A program made the position numbers and the translations under genes. The notes beneath the pieces are model-generated. The model saw only the letters and a list, made by a program, of their open reading frames with translations. It was not told the DNA's origin and made no database searches. From assembly GCF_005121165.3 (NCBI RefSeq), contig NZ_CP034413.3, positions 1,116,001-1,180,000 on the forward strand: a stretch of 64,000 bases of DNA, written 5' to 3'. The DNA comes from Dysosmobacter welbionis (GTDB lineage Bacteria > Bacillota > Clostridia > Oscillospirales > Oscillospiraceae). Below are positions 25,923 to 32,508 of the stretch, piece by piece. Position 1 is the stretch's first letter. Every line of letters starts with the position of its first letter.

Positions 25923-26408
25923 TCAAAAGGTCAGGCGCATGTCATACCATACCACGCCGCCGTGGGTGGACTGGGAGACGCCCTCGTTCACAAAGCCGAA
26001 TTTTTCGTAGTAGTGGACCAGCTTGTCCTTACAGGTGAGGACGCAGCCGCGTCTTCCCTGGGCCCGGGCGTCGGCAATCACCCGCTCCAGCACCGCTCCG
26101 GCGCAGCCCCGGCGGCGATAGGCCGGCAGGGTGTTGACGCCGAAGATCATCTGCCAGGTGCCGTCCTCGTCGTGGAGGGCGGCGTTTTCATACATCTCGT
26201 CCCGGAGCGTGGGCTCGTCGGTGGTCATGCCGTCCACAAAGCTCACCAGCGTGCCGTCGTCCTCCTCCAGCAGCCAGAAGTGGTCTGCGTAGTAGGCCAG
26301 ACGGTCTGTGATCTCCGCCGCCGTGGCAGCCTCCGCTGGTGGGAAGCAGGCGGCCTCCACCGCCGCCAGGGCAGCCGCGTCCGCCAGAGAGGCAGTCCGA
26401 ATGTGCAT
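25923..26408 (-). CDS. GNAT family N-acetyltransferase
   Basis: 161-residue acetyltransferase, substrate unknown. It begins IRTASLADAAALAAVEAACFPP, the usual beta1-alpha1. It has the acetyl-CoA loop PAYRRRGCAGAVLERVIADAR and a C-terminal LVHYYEKFGFVNEG, the typical final strand. It lies directly downstream of the frameshifted XRE-cupin gene on the same strand, with a 13-base gap, so the regulator and acetyltransferase are probably one operon. Confidence 0.88.
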   Translation of the reverse strand: MHIRTASLADAAALAAVEAACFPPAEAATAAEITDRLAYYADHFWLLEEDDGTLVSFVDGMTTDEPTLRDEMYENAALHDEDGTWQMIFGVNTLPAYRRRGCAGAVLERVIADARAQGRRGCVLTCKDKLVHYYEKFGFVNEGVSQSTHGGVVWYDMRLTF

Positions 26409-26421
26409 GAAAAAATCCTCC

Positions 26422-26975
26422 TCATTTCAAATAACGGTAAGTCAGCAGCAACCGGGCGGTGCCGTTGAACTGGTTTTCCAGCCAGAAGGGCTGATCCGCC
26501 GCGAACCGCAGGGCGTCCCGCTCCAGCAGCTGGAAGTCCTGCCCCTCCGCGTGGAGCAGCACCGTGCCGGAGAGGCTGGTGGCCAGGCACACGCAGCCGG
26601 GCACCATAGGTTCCGGCGCGTACCGGCCGCTGATGTACAGGTCCAGAAAGAACGTCTCCTGCCGCAACACGTTGTCATAGGGCAGCGAGGGCCGCAACAG
26701 CGCCTTGCCCCCATCCAGCCGGGCGGCCTTGTTGTCCAGCTCCCGCAGAAGCAGCAGCGGCTCGAAGTCGTCGTTCTCCAGCAGCACCTCCGCCGGGACC
26801 TTTAATGCCCCGGCCAGCTTGCCCAGCAGCCCCACAGAGGGGTTGGCCTCCCCCGCTCGATCTGCCCCAGCATGGAGCGGGACACGCCGGCCTCCGCCGC
26901 CAGCCGCTCCATACTGAGCTTCTTGCTCTTGCGGATGCGCTTGAGATTCTCCCCCACCGCCCGGGTCAGCTCCAT
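26422..26975 (-). CDS. XRE-family regulator with cupin domain, with an apparent one-base deletion
   Basis: Paralogue of the regulator at 8725-9276. The N-terminus (ELTRAVGENLKRIRKSKKL, then AAEAGVSRSMLGQIERG) reads in one frame. From about 26852 the helix-turn-helix continuation ANPSVGLLGKLAGALKVPAE and the cupin (LERDALRFAADQPFWLENQ) read in another. Restoring one G in the run at 26850-26854 (QIERGEANPSVG) gives one 184-residue protein. Start ATG 26975. It has its own consensus promoter with a palindrome downstream of the -10, suggesting autoregulation. Confidence 0.82.
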
Positions 26976-27007
26976 GGCGCGATCTCCTCTCTCGGCCAAA
27001 AAGGCCA

Positions 27008-27023
27008 CTATGTTGCACAATAG
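27008..27023. promoter_or_regulatory. Candidate operator palindrome of the XRE-cupin operon
   Basis: CTATGTTGCACAATAG, an imperfect palindrome (6 of 8 positions symmetric) at about +3 to +20 of the transcript. The core TGTTGCACAA recurs at 27309-27318. Confidence 0.4.
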
Positions 27024-27030
27024 CGGTTCT

Positions 27031-27059
27031 ATAGTATCCGGTTTGTCGGATTTTGTCAA
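27031..27059 (-). promoter_or_regulatory. Promoter of the XRE-cupin/GNAT operon
   Basis: Minus strand TTGACA (27054-27059), 17-base spacer, TACTAT (27031-27036). Confidence 0.8.
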
Positions 27060-27110
27060 GAGGAAAGCGGGACAGCCCTGCTGCCCCGCCGGGCAAATTT
27101 GGAAAAGGAC

Positions 27111-27139
27111 TTGCAAGCGAATCCCAATCGTGATATCAT
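27111..27139 (+). promoter_or_regulatory. Candidate promoter of the structured RNA
   Basis: TTGCAA (27111-27116), 17-base spacer, TATCAT (27134-27139) on the plus strand, with no gene start nearby but a multi-hairpin transcript downstream. Confidence 0.5.
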
Positions 27140-27145
27140 CGATAT

Positions 27146-27367
27146 GAAAAACAAAAATGCGGCAGTTTCCAGGTGCGCCAACACCTGGAAACCTATGCAG
27201 GTGATGATGCACCTACACAACGGCCGAAAGGCCGCACCGCATGAATTATGATACGACATTCCGGCCTTTTTGTAAAGGGCGGCTTTTCTCGTTATCCATT
27301 CATGCCTGTGTTGCACAAGAAGTCTCTTCTTACGCCGTGTAGGGGAAACCCTGCGTGGCGTTTTTGT
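27146..27367 (+). ncRNA. Candidate structured non-coding RNA, about 220 nt, family unknown
   Basis: No protein frame fits. From the likely start near 27146 the sequence can form a closed four-way junction. ATGCGG (27158-27163) pairs with CCGCAT (27238-27243). Between them lie GTTTCCAGGTG/CACCTGGAAAC (11 bp), AGGTG/CACCT and CGGCC-GAAA-GGCCG. A second part holds AAGAAG/CTTCTT and ends in a very good terminator. A promoter-like pair sits just upstream. I do not recognise it as 6S, SRP, RNase P, tmRNA or a known riboswitch. It could also be a structured repeat or the remnant of a mobile element. Confidence 0.5.
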
Positions 27368-27372
27368 TTTTC
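27330..27372 (+). terminator. Strong terminator of the candidate ncRNA
   Basis: ACGCCGTGTAGGG / CCCTGCGTGGCGT: all 13 positions pair (three G-U), capped by a GAAA tetraloop and followed by TTTTGTTTTT. Confidence 0.85.
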
Positions 27373-27499
27373 ACCCGCCGCCTGGAGGCGCCAGCCCCCG
27401 GGGCCGGTGCGGTGAAAAACAGGGAGAGGCGGTATCCCGCTTCCCTGTGCAGTTTTGAGAAAAAGGGAATCCTAAAAATTATTGCGGAGGAGCGGTGGT
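27373..27499 (+). other. GC-rich hairpin region upstream of the CFI-box gene
   Basis: No gene. It contains CGCC-TGGA-GGCG, and a larger stem CAGGGAGAGGCGG / CCGCTTCCCTG near 27419-27447. It may be a leader of the following broken gene. The last bases hold its GGAGG site. Confidence 0.4.
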
Positions 27500-28147
27500 A
27501 TGATTATTCTGGGAGATTTGCAGCTTGGTCACAAGGATCTGGATACATGGAAGCCAGGTCCCAACAGCGCGGGCGGTGTCAGTGTACAGATTATCTTTCA
27601 AAATGACACGCAGAAAACCATCAAATACGTCTACTTTGATGTGGTCCCCTACAACGCGGTGAAGGATGCCTAAAGCTGTACCATCTCCGGCAAGACCAAG
27701 GCCGGACTGAAATGTACCGGGCCGATTCAGCCGGGCAAGATTTTCCGGGACGTATGTTGGGAAAATGTCTGGTACAACTATTCCATTACAACGCTGGACC
27801 TGGTCATGGTGGAGGTCCTCTACATGGACGGCAGCTCGGAAAAGCTCACCGGAGCCAACATCAAGTACGGCGATCCTCCCGGCTGCTACATAGCCACTGC
27901 GGTGTATGGCTCCTATGACTGCCCCCAGGTGTGGACCCTGCGGCGTTTCCGGGATCATACCCTGGCCGCCTCCTGGTACGGCCGGACCTTCCTTCATGCC
28001 TACTACGCCGTCAGCCCCACGCTGGTAAAGTGGTTCGGCCGGACCGCCTGGTTCCAGAAGCTCTGGCGGGGCCCCCTGGACCGGCTGGTGGCAAGACTCC
28101 GGGACGAGGGCGTGGCGGACACCCCCTATCAGGACCGGGAGTGGTGA
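27500..28147 (+). pseudogene. CFI-box-CTERM domain protein interrupted by an in-frame stop
   Basis: One frame runs from ATG 27500 (after GGAGGAGCGGTGGT) to 28147 with a single TAA at 27671-27673. Upstream of it: VSVQIIFQNDTQKTIKYVYF and VVPYNAVKDA. Downstream in the same frame: SCTISGKTKAG, GPIQPGKIFRDVCWENVWY and then the C-terminal CFI-box pattern CYIATAVYGSYDCPQVWTLR, ending LRDEGVADTP. Both halves are well preserved and the frame is unbroken, so this is a nonsense change; TAA excludes selenocysteine. Without it the protein would be 215 residues. Function of the family is unknown. Confidence 0.75.
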
Positions 28148-28159
28148 CCCCGAAAACAA

Positions 28160-28196
28160 ATCCTCCCCGTTATCAAACGGGGAGGATTTTTCTGTC
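28160..28196. terminator. Terminator between convergent genes
   Basis: CCTCCCCGTT / AACGGGGAGG, 10 bp, then ATTTTT on the plus strand and ATTTGTTTT on the minus strand. Confidence 0.85.
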
Positions 28197-28206
28197 TGTA
28201 TTGCGT

Positions 28207-29655
28207 TTAGACCCGCTTCCAGCTTGCGCCGCCCTTGGTGTCGATGATCTCGATGCCCTGGGCTTTCAACTCATCCCGGATGCGGTCCGCCTCCGCAAAG
28301 TTCTTCGCCTTCTTCGCCTCGTACCGCGCCAGCACCAGCGCATCGATGGCCGGGTCCCCCTCGCCGGTGACGGTGTAGCCGCTCTCGGTTTGGGTGGTCT
28401 TGGCCTGGGCGGCCTCCGCCCGCTTGGCCGCCGCCTTCTCCAGCAGGCCCAGGGACAGCACGCTGTCAAAGTCCCCGATCAGGGCCAGCTTGGTGGCGTC
28501 GTTGGTCTTTGCCTTCAGCACGTCGAACAGGGCCGTCACGCCCATGGAGGTGTTCAGGTCGTTGCCCATCTGCTGCCCGAACTTCTCCCGGTAGGGCTTC
28601 ATGGCCTCCTGGTCCACCGGACCGTCCGCCGGGTCTAGGGCCGCGATGCGGGCGATCAGCTTGGTGTAGGCCGCCGCCGCGTTGTCCAGGTTCTCCCAGG
28701 TGAACACCAGCGCCTTGCGGTAGTGGCTCTGGAGGCAGAAGTACCGGTAGGCCAGGGGGTCATAGCCCTTCTGCTCCAGCAAGGACACAGTGAGAAACTC
28801 ACCCTTGGACTTGGACATCTTGCCGTCCGAGGTATTCAGGTGATGGACGTGGAACCACTGGGGGCACCAGGGATGGCCCAGGTAGCTCTCGCTCTGAGCG
28901 ATCTCGTTGGTGTGGTGGGGGAAGGCGTTGTCCACGCCGCCGCAGTGGAGATCCAGATACTCCCCATTGTACTTCAGGGAGATGCCGGAGCACTCGATAT
29001 GCCACCCCGGATACCCTACGCCCCAGGGGGAATCCCACTTCAGGGCCTGGTCCTCGAACTTGCTCTTGGTGAACCAGAGGACGAAGTCGTTCTTGTTGCG
29101 CTTGTTGGGATCCTCCTCCACGCCCTCCCGGACGCCTACGGCCAAGTCCTCCTCGTCGTGGTCGTTGAAGACGTAGTACCGCCCCAGCTTGGAGGTGTCG
29201 AAGTACACGTTGCCGCCGGCGAAGTAGGCATAGCCGGTATCCATCAGCTTGGAGACGATCTTGATATACTCGTCGATGCAGCCGGTGGCGGGCTGGACCA
29301 CATCCGGCGTCTTGATATTCAGCCTGCGGCAGTCCTCAAAGAAGGCATCGGTGTAGAACTGGGCGATCTCCATGACCGTCTTGTGCTCCCGCTTGGCGCC
29401 CTTGAGCATCTTGTCCTCGCCCTCATCGGCGTCGGAGGTCAGGTGGCCCACGTCGGTGATGTTCATCACCCGGTGGACATCATAGCCAGTCCAGCGGAGG
29501 AACTTCTCCAGCACGTCCTCCATGATATAACTGCGCAGGTTGCCGATGTGGGCGAAGTGATACACTGTGGGGCCGCAGGTGTACATCTCCACGCGGCCGG
29601 GGGTGTGGGTCTTGAACTCCTCTTTCTTGTGGGTGGCCGAATTGTACAGGTACAT
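28207..29655 (-). CDS. cysS: Cysteinyl-tRNA synthetase
   Basis: Class I synthetase that charges tRNA-Cys. The 482-residue product has the zinc-ligand Cys and HIGH region MYTCGPTVYHFAHIGNLRSY, DLHCGGVDNAFPHHTNEIAQ with further zinc ligands, and KMSKSKG. The C-terminal anticodon-binding part is normal (FAEADRIRDELKAQGIEI). A GTG at 29661 is possible, but ATG 29655 has AGGAG eight bases away. It is the second gene of a cysE-cysS operon under a Cys T-box, so both respond to uncharged tRNA-Cys. Confidence 0.96.
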   Translation of the reverse strand: MYLYNSATHKKEEFKTHTPGRVEMYTCGPTVYHFAHIGNLRSYIMEDVLEKFLRWTGYDVHRVMNITDVGHLTSDADEGEDKMLKGAKREHKTVMEIAQFYTDAFFEDCRRLNIKTPDVVQPATGCIDEYIKIVSKLMDTGYAYFAGGNVYFDTSKLGRYYVFNDHDEEDLAVGVREGVEEDPNKRNKNDFVLWFTKSKFEDQALKWDSPWGVGYPGWHIECSGISLKYNGEYLDLHCGGVDNAFPHHTNEIAQSESYLGHPWCPQWFHVHHLNTSDGKMSKSKGEFLTVSLLEQKGYDPLAYRYFCLQSHYRKALVFTWENLDNAAAAYTKLIARIAALDPADGPVDQEAMKPYREKFGQQMGNDLNTSMGVTALFDVLKAKTNDATKLALIGDFDSVLSLGLLEKAAAKRAEAAQAKTTQTESGYTVTGEGDPAIDALVLARYEAKKAKNFAEADRIRDELKAQGIEIIDTKGGASWKRV

Positions 29656-29669
29656 AAACACTGCTCCTT

Positions 29670-30356
29670 TTACGTTTCCGAACCGGCGGATTCCTCCCGC
29701 CGGCTCTTGAGATATTGTTCATCCATGAGTTTTTCCAAAAATTCCAGACGGGATAAGGCTGCATTCAACTTTTCCTCTACGGGGTCCCGGACGCTGATCT
29801 GGTCCACCTCGTCGGCGAAGGTGGCGATCTTTCCGGCCACTCGGACCACATGGGCGGGGACGCCCACGGCGGTGCAGTCCTCCGGCACCGCGCTGAGGAC
29901 CACGGCGCCCGCGGCAATGCGGGCGTTGTCCCCCACGGTGAAGGGGCCCAGTACCTTGGCGCCGGAACCCACCATCACATTGTTGCCCAGGGTGGGGTGG
30001 CGCTTGCCCTTGTCCTTGCCGGTGCCCCCCAGGGTCACCCCCTGGTAGAGCAGACAGTCGTCTCCGATCTCCGCAGTCTCGCCGATGACAATGCCCATGC
30101 CGTGGTCGATCACCAGCCGGTGGCCGATGGTGGCGCCGGGGTGGATTTCAATGCCGGTCCAGAACCGGCTCCACTGGGAGACGCACCGGGCCAGAAAGAA
30201 TCGATGATGCCGGTACAGCCAATGGGCCACCCGGTGGTACAGAACGGCATGGACACCAGGGTACAGGAGAAAAATCTCAAGCTTGCTGCGGGCCGCGGGG
30301 TCGCGGCGCTGGTAGGCGGCCAGCAGGCCGCCCAGTCGGGTTACTCGTTTTGCCAT
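29670..30356 (-). CDS. cysE: Serine O-acetyltransferase
   Basis: Makes O-acetylserine from serine and acetyl-CoA, the first step to cysteine. The 228-residue product has the short CysE form: an N-terminal helical part ([24 protein letters not shown]) and a hexapeptide beta-helix ([50 protein letters not shown]). The start at 30356 follows AAGGAGCAATTCGAT; the longer frame runs into the T-box. The T-box terminator ends 35 bases upstream. Confidence 0.95.
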   Translation of the reverse strand: MAKRVTRLGGLLAAYQRRDPAARSKLEIFLLYPGVHAVLYHRVAHWLYRHHRFFLARCVSQWSRFWTGIEIHPGATIGHRLVIDHGMGIVIGETAEIGDDCLLYQGVTLGGTGKDKGKRHPTLGNNVMVGSGAKVLGPFTVGDNARIAAGAVVLSAVPEDCTAVGVPAHVVRVAGKIATFADEVDQISVRDPVEEKLNAALSRLEFLEKLMDEQYLKSRREESAGSET

Positions 30357-30390
30357 ATCGAATTGCTCCTTGTGCGGATCGGGAGGCCAT

Positions 30391-30622
30391 GAAAAACGCC
30401 TCCCGTACCAAGGTACGAGAGGCGACGGATCGCGGTTCCACTCTCTTTTATCACTCAAGGAGGCCCGTTGACGCTGGCCAGACGGAGGGCTTCCACATCC
30501 CCCGCGCTCCCGGGCGCACGTTCACAGCTCCCGCCGCAGGCGCGCTTGCAGCCGGTGACGCGCCCTCTCTGTTCTTTGGAAGTGCTGTTACTCTTCCCGA
30601 TCAACACGCTATTCCATTTACG
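30391..30622 (-). promoter_or_regulatory. T-box riboswitch, predicted tRNA-Cys specific
   Basis: Minus-strand leader of about 230 nt. The conserved T-box AGAGTGGAACCGCG is at 30431-30444, followed by the terminator CGCCTCTCGTACC / GGTACGGGAGGCG-TTTTT at 30391-30424. The start of stem I (GAAGAGTA) is near 30595. The codon TGC in GGCTGCAAG, about 65 bases into the leader, is the likely specifier. That fits control of cysE-cysS by uncharged tRNA-Cys, which would pair and switch the terminator off. Confidence 0.9.
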
Positions 30623-30628
30623 CTTTGT

Positions 30629-30657
30629 ATCTTAACAGGATTTGAGAGAGGTGTCAA
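30629..30657 (-). promoter_or_regulatory. Sigma-A promoter of the T-box/cysE-cysS operon
   Basis: Minus strand TTGACA (30652-30657), 17-base spacer, TAAGAT (30629-30634). Confidence 0.85.
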
Positions 30658-30796
30658 GAGACAACTTCACGCAGGAATATCCCGGCCCTGCGCCCTGCGC
30701 CTTGACAGCGCACCTGCTTCTCCATACAGAATATGCCGGAATGTGGAAACCGTCCCCCTGTCAACAGGCGGTTGACAAAATTCCAATGGCTGTCGC

Positions 30797-30825
30797 TTGC
30801 CAAGCGCCCGCCTTTTCGGTATGAT
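30797..30825 (+). promoter_or_regulatory. Promoter of the XRE/zinc-ribbon gene
   Basis: TTGCCA (30797-30802), 17-base spacer, TATGAT (30820-30825), 29 bases before the start codon. Confidence 0.7.
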
Positions 30826-30853
30826 GGGACCAAAGAAAAGGAGGGGATACTCC

Positions 30854-31546
30854 ATGGAATTGAAGGACCGTATCGCTGCCGTCCGCAAAGCGGCGGGATT
30901 GACCCAAGAGCAGCTGGGCGAGCTGCTGGGTGTCACCCGGCAGGCCGTCAGCAAGTGGGAGAGCGGCCAGACCACGCCGGACGCCGCCACCATCGCCGCG
31001 CTGTGCGAAAAGCTCCATGTGTCGGCCGACTATGTGCTGTTGGGAAAGGAGCCGGGGGAGGGACAGACCGCCGCCTATGAGCCGCCGGACACCTGTCCCT
31101 GCTGCGGGCGGAAGGTCTCCGGCAGCATCTGTCCGGAATGCGGCTATCAGCTGCCCAATCATCCGCCCCGTGGGCCCCAATACGCTGTCGTTGCCACCCG
31201 CCCCGGCTTTGTGCAGAGCACGGAGTCGTCTGCCCAGCTGGTGAAATACTGCGGCTTCACCCAAGAGGATGCCAACAATGCCATCGCCCACTATGTGAAC
31301 AACCAGTCCCGCATCCTGCTGCAGCGGGGACTGGTTGACAGTGCGGCCCAGTACATTGCCGCCCATCTGGACCAGGATTTCTTCTGCCCGCAGATCGTAG
31401 TGGACTGCGGGGAATCCGAGGAGGCGCTGCTTTACAAACCCAAAGCCTTCGAGACACCGTCTCCCGTCAAGAGTCAAGAGGGCATCGGCTTCTGGGGCGT
31501 GGTGGGTGCTGTTATCGTTGCCCTGCTGATCCTCTCGTTCTTCTGA
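30854..31546 (+). CDS. XRE-family regulator with zinc ribbon and C-terminal membrane anchor
   Basis: 230-residue protein. The helix-turn-helix is at residues 3-60 (LTQEQLGELLGVTRQAVSKWESGQTTPDAATIAALCEKL). A zinc ribbon follows, CPCCGRKVSGSICPECG. Then comes a middle domain of unknown kind, and a final membrane span FWGVVGAVIVALLILSFF at the very C-terminus. This combination suggests a membrane-tethered regulator. The start at 30854 follows AAAAGGAGGGGATACTCC. It overlaps the next small membrane-protein gene (TGATG), so they are cotranscribed. Confidence 0.85.
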   Translation: MELKDRIAAVRKAAGLTQEQLGELLGVTRQAVSKWESGQTTPDAATIAALCEKLHVSADYVLLGKEPGEGQTAAYEPPDTCPCCGRKVSGSICPECGYQLPNHPPRGPQYAVVATRPGFVQSTESSAQLVKYCGFTQEDANNAIAHYVNNQSRILLQRGLVDSAAQYIAAHLDQDFFCPQIVVDCGESEEALLYKPKAFETPSPVKSQEGIGFWGVVGAVIVALLILSFF

Positions 31547-31923
31547 TGATGGACCGGTCCTTTCTGCGGCGGTACGCCGCCTCCGGCGCGGTCATCGCCG
31601 GGCTGTATCTCCTGAACCGCTTTCTTTTGGTCCCCCTGACCAGCTGCCGCCTGCTGGCTTGGCACGGGGCGGACTTCCTGGCCGGCGGCTTGATGCTGTG
31701 CCTGCTGAACGGTCTGCTGTGTCTCACCCGCCGGCGGCCAGTGGAGCGGGCCCTGCCTGCCTCGCTTTTCCTGCTGGCCTGCGGCCTTTTCTGGGAAGTG
31801 GTCACGCCTCTGTACCTGCTCCGATCCGTGGGCGACCTCCGGGATGTCCTGGCGGTGTGGCTGGGGGGCGTGGCTCTGCTGTCCCTCTGGCGGGTGTGGG
31901 ACCGGCTGGGGCCTGGAAGCTGA
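31546..31923 (+). CDS. Small membrane protein, unknown function
   Basis: 125-residue protein with about four hydrophobic helices (AVIAGLYLLNRFLLVPL; DFLAGGLMLCLLNGLLCL; SLFLLACGLFWEVVTPLYLL; VWLGGVALLSLW). Many clostridial genomes carry similar VanZ-sized proteins, but I cannot name the family. The ATG overlaps the stop of the tethered regulator, so the two probably work together. Two adjacent ATG codons are possible starts. Confidence 0.7.
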   Translation: MMDRSFLRRYAASGAVIAGLYLLNRFLLVPLTSCRLLAWHGADFLAGGLMLCLLNGLLCLTRRRPVERALPASLFLLACGLFWEVVTPLYLLRSVGDLRDVLAVWLGGVALLSLWRVWDRLGPGS

Positions 31924-31929
31924 ACATGT

Positions 31930-31969
31930 CAAAACGCCCCCGGCGGGAGTGACCCGCCGGGGGCTCGTC
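31930..31969. terminator. Terminator between convergent genes
   Basis: GCCCCCGGCGGG / CCCGCCGGGGGC, a 12-bp perfect stem. On the minus strand it is followed by GTTTTGAC, so it serves pgsA best. Confidence 0.8.
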
Positions 31970-31980
31970 TGTTGTCAGAG

Positions 31981-32502
31981 TCACGCCGAGGCGATGACAT
32001 CCTTGTTCTTCACGAAATACTCTACGCCGGAGTACAGGGTGGTGAGGGTGATGACCCACACGCAGAGCGTGTTCACCACCGGTGGAATGGGCAGGAACAT
32101 CAGCACCACGCACACCATAGTGGCGGCAGTCTTGACCTTGCCGGACCATCCGGCGGCGATGACCCGTCCCTTGTCGCTGGCGATCATCCGCAGGCCGCTG
32201 ACGGCGAACTCCCGGCAAATGACAATGAGCAGCATCCAGGCGGGCATCTGCCCGATCTCCACGAACCACAGCATGGCGGCGGTCACCAGCATCTTATCCG
32301 CCAGGGGGTCGGCAAACTTGCCGAAGTCCGTCACCAGGTTGTACTTCCGGGCGATCTTGCCGTCCAGCATGTCCGTGAGGCTGGCGATGATGAAGATGGC
32401 CAGCGCCACCCACGTGGCGCCGGGGAAGCCCCAGTACAGCACCACCATGAAAACCGGGATCAGAATAATGCGCAAAAGCGTCAATTTATTGGGCAAATTC
32501 AT
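31981..32502 (-). CDS. pgsA: CDP-diacylglycerol-glycerol-3-phosphate 3-phosphatidyltransferase
   Basis: Makes phosphatidylglycerophosphate from CDP-diacylglycerol and glycerol-3-P in the membrane. The 173-residue product has the CDP-alcohol phosphotransferase signature DMLDGKIARKYNLVTDFGKF followed by ADPLADK. The hydrophobic helices are as expected, and the start NLPNKLTLLRIILIPVFM is typical of PgsA. It follows rimO by six bases on the same strand, a pairing seen in many Firmicutes. Confidence 0.95.
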   Translation of the reverse strand: MNLPNKLTLLRIILIPVFMVVLYWGFPGATWVALAIFIIASLTDMLDGKIARKYNLVTDFGKFADPLADKMLVTAAMLWFVEIGQMPAWMLLIVICREFAVSGLRMIASDKGRVIAAGWSGKVKTAATMVCVVLMFLPIPPVVNTLCVWVITLTTLYSGVEYFVKNKDVIASA

Positions 32503-32508
32503 GGATGT

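Noticed and set aside
27056-27316. 86-codon minus-strand frame across the candidate ncRNA
   Set aside because: No ribosome site, and it runs through perfect RNA stems and the promoter of the XRE-cupin operon.
27671-27673. Selenocysteine or programmed read-through at the stop in the CFI-box gene
   Set aside because: The codon is TAA, not TGA, and no SECIS-like stem follows directly.
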